From: Dyadobacter sp. CY312
Lineage (GTDB): Bacteria; Bacteroidota; Bacteroidia; Cytophagales; Spirosomataceae
Direction: 5' to 3'
Assembly (NCBI RefSeq): GCF_021390535.1
Contig: NZ_JAJUXG010000009.1
Coordinates: 372,001-436,000, forward strand
Length of the DNA stretch: 64,000 bases
Shown one piece after another: positions 37,268 to 45,778 of the stretch. The notes below the pieces were generated by a model that saw nothing but the letters and a program-made list of their open reading frames with translations, searched no databases and was not told the DNA's origin. Both the position numbers and the translations under genes were made by a program. The first letter of the stretch is position 1, and each line of letters starts with the position of its first letter.

Positions 37268-40200
37268 ATGCGCCTGAAGCTTTCCAATCTATTCCGATTT
37301 GCCTGTTTATTATTACTGTTAGGTACGATTACCTTGGTCTCCCGGGCACAACGCCCCGAACCAAAGTTCACGTCCATTACTTCAATGGACGGATTATCTT
37401 CCAACACTGTGTCGGCAATTCTTAAAGATCGATATGGGCTGATGTGGTTTGCAACTGATGATGGTCTGAACAGATTTGACGGCACGGACATGATCGTTTA
37501 TCGTCATAAAAAAAAGGACTCAACATCGCTACGGTCAAGTGACATCAGCAGTCTGCATCAGGACAAATCGGGTCGTATCTGGGTAGGTACGAACGAAGGC
37601 GGCCTGCACTTTTACCACCGCAACAAAGATCGTTTTGTAAGCTTACCGTCTCCGCACAGTATCACCAGTATCACAAGCGACACATCGGGGAAGTTGTGGG
37701 TGGCTACAACTGCCGGACTGATTCGTGTAGACCAGAAAAGTCTCCATATCAGCACGTTCTCATCCGTTCCGAGTATCCCGGATGAAATATCAAAAGGCCT
37801 GGTGCTAAGTGTGGCGATAGACAGGAAACAGAGAGTCTGGGTTGGTACAAGAAACGGACTTTACCGTATTGATCCGTCTCATAAGAATAATGAATACATC
37901 AATTTTTTGGAATCCCTTCCTGATGAAGCCGGGCTCCGTACAGTAAAATCCATTATCGAAGACCTGGAGGGCAACATCTGGGTGGGCACATACAGTGGTG
38001 TGTTCAAGCTGGATCAGGAAGGAAAGATCATCAGGAATTTCAGGTATGAATCAGGAAATAAAAATTCTCTCAGCACCAACATGGTATTTGCGCTTGCACT
38101 GGAGAACGATAACAAGATGTGGATCTGTACGGACGCAGGGCTCAATATTCTTAACATGCGTGACGGAAATATTACACGATACGGCCCCGATGCGAGAACC
38201 CAGTTCAGCTTGAACAACAAATCGGTGCGTAGCATACTGATTGATAATGAAGGTATTTTCTGGCTGGGCACGTACAAGGGAGGCGTGAATAAATACGATC
38301 ACAATCTGGCAATTTTCGGCTTGAAGAGATCTGATGTGAACGACCCCTACGGATTAAGTGAGCCGTTCGTAACCTCTTTTGCCGAGACCGGATCCGGTGA
38401 GCTGTTTGTTGGTACAGATGGCGGTGGGCTGAACCTGTATAACCGGGAAACAAATCTGTTCAGGAAATTTCCCATCAATCCAAAAAACAAAAACGCAGCA
38501 TCAGGACTGGCAATTCTAACCCTCAAACTGACCGCCGAAAATGAACTATGGATCGGTACTTTTCAGGATGGGCTCTTCCGATTCAATCCCAAAACCGGAG
38601 CCTACACGCAATACACCAGGGGAAAAGACACCACGAGCCTGAACAACAATGAAATTTTCTGTTTGGCAAAAGACCGGTCCGGCAGGCTTTGGGTGGGTAC
38701 CAATGGCGGTGGTGTTCACCTTTTTAATCCTGTAACAGATCGTTTTGAAAGATACCATAATCAGGCAACCCCCATTTCCAAAAGGATGATCCCACTCAAT
38801 GGTTACATCAGGGATATTGTGCAGGATAGCCGTGGAATGCTCTGGATTGCATCGCATGGGACCGGAATTGCTGTTTTTGACCCAAGTAAAAAAAGCTCAG
38901 TGTTGCTGGATAAACAATCTAGCAATCTGCCAAGTAACATCGTTTCGTCTATTTTGCAGGACAAAAAAGGCAACATCTGGGTTGGGACATTTGGCGAAGG
39001 AATGGCTCTCTATGACCAAAAAACGAAAAAGTTTATTTCTTTCGGAGAAAAAGAAGGGTTAGCCAGTAACATTGTCAATAAGATACTGGAAGATGCCCAG
39101 GGGCGGATCTGGCTAAGTACGAATCAGGGGATCAGCTGCTTTGATGTAAAAAGCAGGAAATTTACCAACTACACCACTTACAACGGCATTCAGGACAAAA
39201 CCTTTGTACTTGGCGCCGGTATCCGTGCGACCGACAATACCCTTTTCTTTGGAGGGATTGCCGGATTCAATTACATTGATACCCGCAGCCTGCCATCAGC
39301 CAAAAGTATTGCTCCCGTTATCCTAAAAGACCTCCGAATAGGTAACAGAAGCATTACGCCGGCAGATTCCAATTTTATCGATGCCGACATTTCCGTTGCC
39401 AAAACGATCAGCCTTGATTACAAGCAGAATTTTTCTGTGGGATTTGCCGCACTCGACTACACAAATCCCCGGCAGGTACACTACCGGCACAGGCTCGTGG
39501 GAATGCACACCGACTGGAACGAAACCGGGCTGGCCAACTCGGCAAGCTACACCAACCTGAGCCCAGGAAAATATGTGTTTGAAGTTCAGGCGAGCGGTGA
39601 TGGCATCAACTGGGGTCCTCAGACCACTTCAGTGCAGGTGGTTGTGAAGCCGCCGTTTTACCTGACAATTTATGCTTACATCCTCTACATCCTTACGCCG
39701 TTTGCCATTGTGTTTTATATGAGACGCCGGGGCATTCAAAAATTGCAAAGACAATTTAAAGAGCAACAGCAACGGGCGGAAGAGAAGCAGGCGAAGGAAC
39801 TGGATAATCTAAAAATTAAATTCCTGACCAATTTGAGCCACGAGTTCAGGACACCGATATCATTGATCCTCGCACCGGTTGAAAATCTGCTGGTCAAGAC
39901 GCAAAAAACGGAATTGAACCCTCCTGTTGTTGCCATAAAAAGAAATGCAAAACGGTTGCTCAACCTTGTGGACCAGCTGCTCGATTTCAAAAATATGCAG
40001 CAGCAGGAGCTTACGCTGGATCTTAACCGGAAAGACATCATTTCATTTATCCGTGAAACCTGCGAGCAGTTCACCGACCTCTCCATCAGGAAAGGAATTC
40101 AGTTTAAAATTGAAAGTGATATCCGACAACTTATGATGGATTTCGATTCCGAAAAACTGGAACGGATCCTGTTCAACCTGCTCTCGAACGCATTTAAGTT

Positions 40201-41368
40201 TACCCCGAAAGGAGGCACGGTGAAACTCGAAATATTTGAGCATTCAAATTCGGATGGGAACGGGCTTTCCATCGCCGTAGCCGACAACGGCATTGGTATT
40301 CCGGAGGATAAACACGACAAGATTTTCGAACGCTTTTTCCAAAACGATACCGATCTCACAGTGCTCAACCAAGGCAGCGGCATTGGCCTGTCCATCGTGC
40401 GCGAATTTGTCCAGTTGCACAAGGGAAATATTTCCGTGGCAAGCCACCCGGGCGTTGGAAGCACATTCACCGTTCAGCTTCCCGTTGCATCAGATTGTAT
40501 ATCGGTTCCCATGGCTGAACCGCAATTGTCTGACGAAAAAAGGGCAAACGCCGGTATGGAAACCAGAGTGATGTCCCAGGAAAAATCTGAGCTTGAAGAA
40601 CCCTCAATCGTGCTTATCATTGAAGACAATGAGGAATTCAGGCAATACCTTAAAGAAAGCCTGATGCCATACTATCATGTGATAGAGGCGGTAAATGGAA
40701 AGGAAGGTTGGCAAAAAACGCTCAGTCATCATCCTGAACTGATCGTGAGCGACATAGCCATGCCGGAAATGGATGGTATTACACTGAGCCAGAAAATAAA
40801 GGGCGATAAAAGGACAAAACACATTCCAATCATTTTACTCACAGCCTCAACTGGCGAACAGCAGCAGCTCGAAGGTCTCAATTCGGGAGCGAATGACTAT
40901 CTCACCAAACCATTCAATTTCGATATTCTGAATGCTAAAATCAACAATCTGATCCTGTTGAACAGGCTTTTGAAAGGTGTCTATTCCAGGCATATTAAGG
41001 TGTCAGGTCAGGATCCTCAGATTGAATCGAGTCAGGAAAAATTGCTTAAGGACATGCTGTCCTATATCGAAGACAACCTCCACACTTCCCAGCTTAGCGT
41101 CGAAAATCTCAGCAAACACGTTGGCATGAGCCGGGGAACCCTGTACAGCAAAGTACTTGAAATGAGTGGACAAACACCGATAGAATTCATTCGCTCCATC
41201 AAGCTGGAAAAAGCGGCTGTATTGCTGGAAAACAGTGACCTGAGCATCTCACAAATTTCGTACATGACAGGATTCACCGCGCCAAATTACTTTGCCAAAT
41301 CATTTAAAGCTAAGTTCAATATGTTACCAACGGAGTATAAGGCCAGGAAACGAAAACAGTTGCAATAG
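37268..41368 (+). CDS. Hybrid two-component system regulator of the xylan locus
   Basis: A 1366-residue one-protein sensor-regulator. Order: signal peptide (1-28), periplasmic beta-propellers made of repeated WVGT..GL-type units (about 30-690), Y_Y_Y domain (about 700-790), one membrane helix (about 797-817), histidine kinase with phospho-acceptor H858 in NLSHEFRTP, ATPase domain (ADNGIGIPEDKHDKIFERFF), receiver domain with D1162 in IVSDIAMPEMDG, and a C-terminal AraC-type DNA-binding domain (about 1265-1366). Such proteins sense oligosaccharides in the periplasm and switch on the adjacent PUL. It is divergent from SusC and is the likely activator of the whole minus-strand locus. Confidence 0.97.
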   Translation: MRLKLSNLFRFACLLLLLGTITLVSRAQRPEPKFTSITSMDGLSSNTVSAILKDRYGLMWFATDDGLNRFDGTDMIVYRHKKKDSTSLRSSDISSLHQDKSGRIWVGTNEGGLHFYHRNKDRFVSLPSPHSITSITSDTSGKLWVATTAGLIRVDQKSLHISTFSSVPSIPDEISKGLVLSVAIDRKQRVWVGTRNGLYRIDPSHKNNEYINFLESLPDEAGLRTVKSIIEDLEGNIWVGTYSGVFKLDQEGKIIRNFRYESGNKNSLSTNMVFALALENDNKMWICTDAGLNILNMRDGNITRYGPDARTQFSLNNKSVRSILIDNEGIFWLGTYKGGVNKYDHNLAIFGLKRSDVNDPYGLSEPFVTSFAETGSGELFVGTDGGGLNLYNRETNLFRKFPINPKNKNAASGLAILTLKLTAENELWIGTFQDGLFRFNPKTGAYTQYTRGKDTTSLNNNEIFCLAKDRSGRLWVGTNGGGVHLFNPVTDRFERYHNQATPISKRMIPLNGYIRDIVQDSRGMLWIASHGTGIAVFDPSKKSSVLLDKQSSNLPSNIVSSILQDKKGNIWVGTFGEGMALYDQKTKKFISFGEKEGLASNIVNKILEDAQGRIWLSTNQGISCFDVKSRKFTNYTTYNGIQDKTFVLGAGIRATDNTLFFGGIAGFNYIDTRSLPSAKSIAPVILKDLRIGNRSITPADSNFIDADISVAKTISLDYKQNFSVGFAALDYTNPRQVHYRHRLVGMHTDWNETGLANSASYTNLSPGKYVFEVQASGDGINWGPQTTSVQVVVKPPFYLTIYAYILYILTPFAIVFYMRRRGIQKLQRQFKEQQQRAEEKQAKELDNLKIKFLTNLSHEFRTPISLILAPVENLLVKTQKTELNPPVVAIKRNAKRLLNLVDQLLDFKNMQQQELTLDLNRKDIISFIRETCEQFTDLSIRKGIQFKIESDIRQLMMDFDSEKLERILFNLLSNAFKFTPKGGTVKLEIFEHSNSDGNGLSIAVADNGIGIPEDKHDKIFERFFQNDTDLTVLNQGSGIGLSIVREFVQLHKGNISVASHPGVGSTFTVQLPVASDCISVPMAEPQLSDEKRANAGMETRVMSQEKSELEEPSIVLIIEDNEEFRQYLKESLMPYYHVIEAVNGKEGWQKTLSHHPELIVSDIAMPEMDGITLSQKIKGDKRTKHIPIILLTASTGEQQQLEGLNSGANDYLTKPFNFDILNAKINNLILLNRLLKGVYSRHIKVSGQDPQIESSQEKLLKDMLSYIEDNLHTSQLSVENLSKHVGMSRGTLYSKVLEMSGQTPIEFIRSIKLEKAAVLLENSDLSISQISYMTGFTAPNYFAKSFKAKFNMLPTEYKARKRKQLQ

Positions 41369-41493
41369 ATGGAAGCCTTAAGATGATAAAACCGAACCGG
41401 ATTGGCTTTCAAATGTAAATAGTACAGGATATTTGCACGGTGAGTGGCTTTATGATGTATGTATTTCTCCAAGATGTATTTGCAACCCTAATT

Positions 41494-41949
41494 ATGATCC
41501 GTGAAATATTCGTTGTCGACGACAATGCCGATTACCAGTTTCTTTTTTTTAAGCTTATGAAAGAACTCGCCACACCTTATTCGGTGAAGTTTTTTGAGAA
41601 TGCGAAAGCGTGCCATAAGCACATGAAGGTGTTGCAGGCTAAGAAAGCAGAAAACTTGCCTGCACTTGTGGTGCTGGACCTTAATATGCCCGAAATGAAT
41701 GGATTACAATTATTGAAGATACTTAAAAGTTCTGCTGTGGATGGCGGTGATGCCGCAACTGACATTCCCGTTGTGATCATGAGCAGTTACATTTCCGAGC
41801 AACAGGTGCGCCAATGTTATGAAGCAGGAGCTAATGCCGTGCTTGACAAGCCAACGGATTTTTTACAGCTTAAAACCACAGTTCAAGCCATTTGCAGATT
41901 CTGGCTGGACCGTAGCAATAACCCCGCTATTTCGAGTCTTGCACTTTAA
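41494..41949 (+). CDS. Stand-alone response regulator receiver protein
   Basis: The preferred start is ATG 41494 (MIREIFVVDDNADYQF), giving 151 residues; the frame extends to a GTG at 41440. A single CheY-like receiver domain: acidic pocket VVDDN, phospho-acceptor D62 in VLDLNMPEMNG, the VVIMSSY switch region and a late Lys in VLDKPTDFLQ. There is no output domain, so it probably acts by protein contact. It follows the hybrid regulator by 125 bases on the same strand; a functional link to that regulator is possible but not shown. Confidence 0.9.
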   Translation: MIREIFVVDDNADYQFLFFKLMKELATPYSVKFFENAKACHKHMKVLQAKKAENLPALVVLDLNMPEMNGLQLLKILKSSAVDGGDAATDIPVVIMSSYISEQQVRQCYEAGANAVLDKPTDFLQLKTTVQAICRFWLDRSNNPAISSLAL

Positions 41950-42032
41950 TATTGAATACAGGTAGAAGATATTGAGAAGCAGAAAGCATGCTTCTCAACC
42001 AGAATTGATTCTATTTTAAGTTGTGCATGTGA

Positions 42033-42188
42033 GCGGCAGATCTGTTGCAGCAAACACTAGATCAGGAAGGAGAAACGGATCATCTGTTGACAGAGCTTTC
42101 CGAATATGCAAACGAACAAGCGAGCGCTGAATGGTGTGCGTATTTAAGTAATCAGAAAAAAAATGCAGTGAAGCCGGGAGGTGTTTAA
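42033..42188 (+). pseudogene. C-terminal remnant of a DUF892/YciE-type ferritin-like protein
   Basis: Fifty-one sense codons without a start, opening just after an in-frame TGA at 42030-42032 and ending in TAA at 42186. The translation begins AADLLQQTLDQEGETDHLLT and goes on LSEYANEQASAEW, which resembles the last helix of DUF892 (YciE/YciF) ferritin-like proteins. The rest of the gene is missing; the sequence upstream to 41950 gives no matching frame. It is followed by an 11-pair hairpin. It seems to be the tail of a deleted gene. Confidence 0.6.
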
Positions 42189-42209
42189 TTCCCCGTTCCA
42201 CTGCATTTT
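42160..42209. terminator. Long-stem hairpin at the end of the ferritin-like remnant
   Basis: AAAATGCAGTG (42160-42170) and CACTGCATTTT (42199-42209) form a perfect 11-pair stem. The stop codon of the remnant is in the loop. The A-rich and T-rich flanks allow termination in both directions, including for the hydrolase gene on the minus strand (stop at 42253). Confidence 0.55.
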
Positions 42210-42252
42210 CAATTGAAGCCCGGTTGGCGTTAGAATGCACCAGTTCTTTCTG

Positions 42253-42816
42253 TTAGAGCAAACCCCGCTCACCAAGTGATTTTATATCCTCAGCCACCTT
42301 TCTGAGGTCGTTATTGAACTGATGCCCACCAGCAGGAACTTCGTGGAAACTCGCCCATGGCAGGTGTTTCCGGTAAACTGACTGCTGTTCAAATGGTACT
42401 TCTTCGTCATCGCGGCAGTGATAGAAAAACAACGGGATATTTTTATCTATTTTTTCGGCAAAATCGGCATTCAATTTAAACGGTTGAACCCAATCCTCCT
42501 CTCCTTTCCAAAAAGGTGTTGCCAGAAGAAAAACGCCTCCTATATGCTTACGTACATCGGATTCGGACAGGCAGACCAACAACATGGATGCTCCAAATGA
42601 ATGCCCTACCAAAATAACCCCATCATCACCAGCAGCAATTTCGCTGCTGATTTGCCTGCGCCGTCCCAGGTCCGGCGATCCGTCGTTTGGCAAAAAAGGA
42701 TATTGAAGCACATAATCTGCACCTAATTCCTTTTTTAACGAAGAAACCAGTTTTTCATCAGCCTCAAAATCCTCTTCCGAACCGCCGCCATGAAAGAATT
42801 TCACCAATTGTTCCAT
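42253..42816 (-). CDS. Alpha/beta-hydrolase (RBBP9/YdeN-like serine hydrolase)
   Basis: The preferred start is ATG 42816 (MEQLVKFFHGGG), giving 187 residues; ATG 42819 is adjacent, and a longer frame would overlap the upstream gene. The nucleophile elbow is VGHSFGAS, the acidic residue is in FYHCRDDEEVPF and the His is in VPAGGHQF, so a full Ser-Asp-His triad is visible. Small cytoplasmic hydrolases of this kind have varied or unknown substrates. It follows the small exported protein gene by 46 bases and may share its transcript. Confidence 0.85.
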   Translation of the reverse strand: MEQLVKFFHGGGSEEDFEADEKLVSSLKKELGADYVLQYPFLPNDGSPDLGRRRQISSEIAAGDDGVILVGHSFGASMLLVCLSESDVRKHIGGVFLLATPFWKGEEDWVQPFKLNADFAEKIDKNIPLFFYHCRDDEEVPFEQQSVYRKHLPWASFHEVPAGGHQFNNDLRKVAEDIKSLGERGLL

Positions 42817-42865
42817 CATTGTAACAAACAATAAATGATTTTCAAACCAGTTTAGAAACCAGAAA

Positions 42866-43237
42866 CTACTTAGCTTGTCTGACAGCCTTGATCGCGAAAT
42901 CTCCGTATTGGGAAGCAACTGTTCCCGTTAAAGTATCTCCGGTTTGCGTGAAACTGTATTTAAAAGCGCCGTTCTGGCTCTCAGTTGTGAAAGTAACTTT
43001 CCCCTGTTCAGCAGTCAGTTCCTTCATTTCATTCTTTTCACCGCTATCTACATATCCCACCGTTTTATTGTCCTTTTGTTCAAATACAAAAGACCCCGTT
43101 TGATACTGCTCGGGAACATCGCTGATCATGTATTTCCAGGTTCCAACCAAATCCTCTGCCTTTAATGCATGCCGCGCCGCAATTGACAATGCACTGACCG
43201 CGATAAGCACTAGAAAAATGTATTGTTTAGTTTTCAT
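42866..43237 (-). CDS. Small exported lipocalin-like protein
   Basis: A 123-residue protein with a signal peptide (MKTKQYIFLVLIAVSALSIA). The mature part contains LVGTWKYMISDVPEQY and later TQTGDTLTGTVASQYGDFAI, a pattern like the small lipocalin-type domains of Bacteroidota, where a GTW near the N-terminus starts the barrel. No enzyme motif is visible. Role unknown; an extracytoplasmic ligand-binding role would be a guess. It is upstream of the alpha/beta-hydrolase gene on the same strand. Confidence 0.8.
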   Translation of the reverse strand: MKTKQYIFLVLIAVSALSIAARHALKAEDLVGTWKYMISDVPEQYQTGSFVFEQKDNKTVGYVDSGEKNEMKELTAEQGKVTFTTESQNGAFKYSFTQTGDTLTGTVASQYGDFAIKAVRQAK

Positions 43238-43719
43238 GCTGAATAGGAATTAAGTTTTAATTATAAATACTAAGCGAAAATTAACAATAAATATTCTCTA
43301 AATACCATTCGACACTTACTTTTCTCTGCCTACAAAATGCATGCACCAACCCGTCTCCTGAATGTGTTCCGCACGTTTCCATCATGGCATGTTCTTTTTT
43401 TGTACTTCCAATTCGGGTTTTCTGCAAGGCCTGCGGGCTCACCGGAAAACAATTTACCTGCTTGCTTGTCGCCTTCAAGCGTTTGATATTTTATTAAATG
43501 CGGTATTCCATCTGGGACCTAAAATTCGTAACTCCGACCTTAAAAAACACAGAGACCGAAAAGCTTGAATTCTCCTTATTCCAATACCTGACCTGAATGC
43601 CGATCAGCATATCGTGTATAAACGATTTGAGCCATACACGACATAAAATTGAGCCATACAAGCAAGTTCACATCTCTTATTTGCATGACCTTTACATCCG
43701 AACAAAAAATCAATTTGCA
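43238..43719. other. 482-base gap with an operator candidate, no clear gene
   Basis: Short open frames on both strands (43281-43568) look random. One minus-strand frame (about 43320-43500) reads more like protein (LIKYQTLEGDKQAGKLF and so on) but has no start and no family I recognise; it may be a remnant. The downstream part holds direct repeats at 43627-43660 in front of the SDR gene. Confidence 0.45.
43627..43660 (+). promoter_or_regulatory. Direct-repeat operator candidate before the SDR-AraC pair
   Basis: TTGAGCCATACA occurs at 43627-43638 and again at 43649-43660, exact over 12 bases and 22 bases apart, so both lie on the same face of the helix. AraC-type proteins bind such half-site pairs. 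The AraC gene at 44621 is in the same transcription unit, so it may control itself. The SDR start codon is 60 bases downstream. Confidence 0.6.
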
Positions 43720-44607
43720 ATGAATATAGTCATGACCGGAGCTACGGCGGGGATTGGTGCAGAGGCCCTGAAGCACTTTACAAACCTGCAAAACACGAAA
43801 ATATATGTTGGTGCACGGGGAACTGGCCGCGCGTTGCCCGAACGAACGGAGATAATTTCGCTTGACCTTTCTTCCTTAAAAAGTGTCCGTTTTTTCTCCG
43901 ACAAGGTAAAAGAAAGTTTGGGTCAGGATAAAATAGATGTTCTGATATTAAACGCCGGGATCCAGGCAACTGATAATCAACTCCGCAGCGAAGAGGGTTT
44001 TGAACTGACATTCGCGACAAACCACCTTGCTCATTATTTACTGGTAAGGCTGTTGGAGCCAAATCTGGCAAAAGGTGGCAGAGTGGTTGTCACGACGAGC
44101 GATGCACATGATCCTGATGTAATTCCTTTTGGCCCAAAAACTTTGAACATAGGAGACCTGGCATACCCGACCGAAACGAGTCCAAAAGGAATGGCGTTTT
44201 ATGCAGCCACAAAACTCCTTAATATGCTAACGGCACGTGCGCTTTTAACGAAATTGGAAGCAGACAAACACATTCGTGTGGTTGCATACAATCCGGGGCT
44301 AACCGGTGACACATCGTTAATGGGCAAACAATCTGCATTTTTACAGATGATAGTATCCGCGATCCGTCCGTTGTTTTATGTAATTAGTATCTTTAAACCC
44401 GCATTCTTTATGGGCACGGCAAAACGTTCGGGAGAAGCATTGGCAGAACTTGCATTGGGAAAAGTCGCGCTACCGGATGGTAAAATTTACGCATCGCTGG
44501 TCCGGGGGAAACTTACTTTTCCTGATCCTTCGCAACTGGCGCAAAACGACGCTATCATAGATTTGTTATGGAAAGAAAGTGCAAAAATGGTGGGCTTGCC
44601 TGAGTAA
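43720..44607 (+). CDS. Short-chain dehydrogenase/reductase
   Basis: The preferred start is ATG 43720 (MNIVMTGATAGIGAEALKHF), giving 295 residues; the frame begins at 43597, inside the operator region. Motifs: TGATAGIG for the cofactor, LILNAGIQ after strand 4 and the catalytic Tyr and Lys in FYAATK. The length and C-terminal extension resemble retinol-dehydrogenase-like and protochlorophyllide-reductase-like SDRs of bacteria. It lies 13 bases before an AraC regulator gene on the same strand, so the two are an operon. Substrate unknown. Confidence 0.87.
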   Translation: MNIVMTGATAGIGAEALKHFTNLQNTKIYVGARGTGRALPERTEIISLDLSSLKSVRFFSDKVKESLGQDKIDVLILNAGIQATDNQLRSEEGFELTFATNHLAHYLLVRLLEPNLAKGGRVVVTTSDAHDPDVIPFGPKTLNIGDLAYPTETSPKGMAFYAATKLLNMLTARALLTKLEADKHIRVVAYNPGLTGDTSLMGKQSAFLQMIVSAIRPLFYVISIFKPAFFMGTAKRSGEALAELALGKVALPDGKIYASLVRGKLTFPDPSQLAQNDAIIDLLWKESAKMVGLPE

Positions 44608-44620
44608 ATAAATCATTAAA

Positions 44621-45439
44621 ATGAAAAAACAGACAGATAACCTATTTTCGGATTCTATCGTCTATTCTCTGGATACAGCAAAGCAAACGGAGTATGATAA
44701 CCTGCTTGTCGAGAGCGTCTTATTACTGCAAATCTCAGGCGAAATGACGTTTGAAACTTCCAGTGACCGGATCACCACCAAACCTGGTAATGTGTATCTG
44801 GTGAAAAAACACCAGTTTGTCAAAACCACCAAAACACCGAAAAATAATGAATATTACAAGGCGCTGATGTTCATTCTGAAAGAAGATACTTTACGGGAAT
44901 ATGCTCTGGAAAAGCAATTGGAAACAACGGCAAGGTATAACGGAAAATCAAATATCCTGATGCCTGAAAGCGCCTACCTGAAAGGTTTTTTCGACTCATT
45001 GATCCCATATACACAAAATGCGAAAGACATTGACCATCCGCTGAGTGTGTTGAAGGTAAAGGAAGCAATAGAACTCTTATTGCTGCTGAAACCTGATCTG
45101 CGCTACTTTCTGTTCGACTTCTCCGAGCCACACAAGATTGATCTGGAAAAGTTTATGCAGGCCAATTTCAAATTCAATGTTCCGGTAGAAAATTTCGCCA
45201 GACTGACGGGGAGAAGTCTGGCAGGCTTCAAACGCGACTTCGACAAAACCTTCGGGATGCCGCCACGCCATTGGCTACAAAACCGGCGGCTCACCGAGGC
45301 CCACTTCCAGATCGAGAAGGACCACAAAAGACCTTCAACCATTTATCTGGAACTGGGTTTTGAAAGTTTGTCCCACTTTTCCTATGCCTTTAAAAAGCAA
45401 TTTGGTTATTCACCCAAGGAGGTGCGTGGTGGGGTGTGA
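44621..45439 (+). CDS. AraC-family regulator paired with the SDR
   Basis: A 272-residue protein. The N-terminal 150 residues form a cupin-like sensor (TTKPGNVYLVKKHQFV). The AraC helix-turn-helix domain occupies about 170-272 (VENFARLTGRSLAGFKRDFD, then YLELGFESLSHFSYAFKKQF). It follows the SDR by 13 bases. The direct repeats upstream of that SDR are its most likely target, giving self-regulation of the pair. Confidence 0.88.
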   Translation: MKKQTDNLFSDSIVYSLDTAKQTEYDNLLVESVLLLQISGEMTFETSSDRITTKPGNVYLVKKHQFVKTTKTPKNNEYYKALMFILKEDTLREYALEKQLETTARYNGKSNILMPESAYLKGFFDSLIPYTQNAKDIDHPLSVLKVKEAIELLLLLKPDLRYFLFDFSEPHKIDLEKFMQANFKFNVPVENFARLTGRSLAGFKRDFDKTFGMPPRHWLQNRRLTEAHFQIEKDHKRPSTIYLELGFESLSHFSYAFKKQFGYSPKEVRGGV

Positions 45440-45778
45440 GGTGAGTGCAGGTAAGTGCACGCTGTAATCTGATATCCAGGGAGCGCTCCGAATTTCAGAT
45501 CTCCGAGCTTCGCTTCGCAAAATCTTTCCCGCCCTTCCTGCTTCGCTACCATTCCACACTCCGCCAGAATTTTCGGGAAACTTCGCAAGTTGAACATTGC
45601 TGATGGCACAAACATATCGAAGAGCTTCGCACATTATAAGGGCAGTAAGAATGAATTACTACCCAACGTAGCAAAAGACGTAGTATAATAGCCATACTGC
45701 CCCGAGTCGATCAAATGTATCTGAACTATGACACCACCACATGTAATTGCTAGTTTTCTGAAACGTCAATCAATGACC
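45440..45778. other. 339-base gap with repeated CTTCGC words, no clear gene
   Basis: Short frames of 60-75 codons exist but look random. The word CTTCGC recurs several times between 45500 and 45630 (GAGCTTCGCTTCGC, TGCTTCGCT, ACTTCGCAAG, AGCTTCGCAC). It marks a change from the GC-richer SDR-AraC pair to the AT-rich antiporter gene and may be an old junction. Confidence 0.4.

Noticed and set aside
43320..43500. Minus-strand frame with protein-like stretch, possible gene remnant
   Set aside because: No start codon, no recognised family and overlapping frames on both strands; too weak to call.
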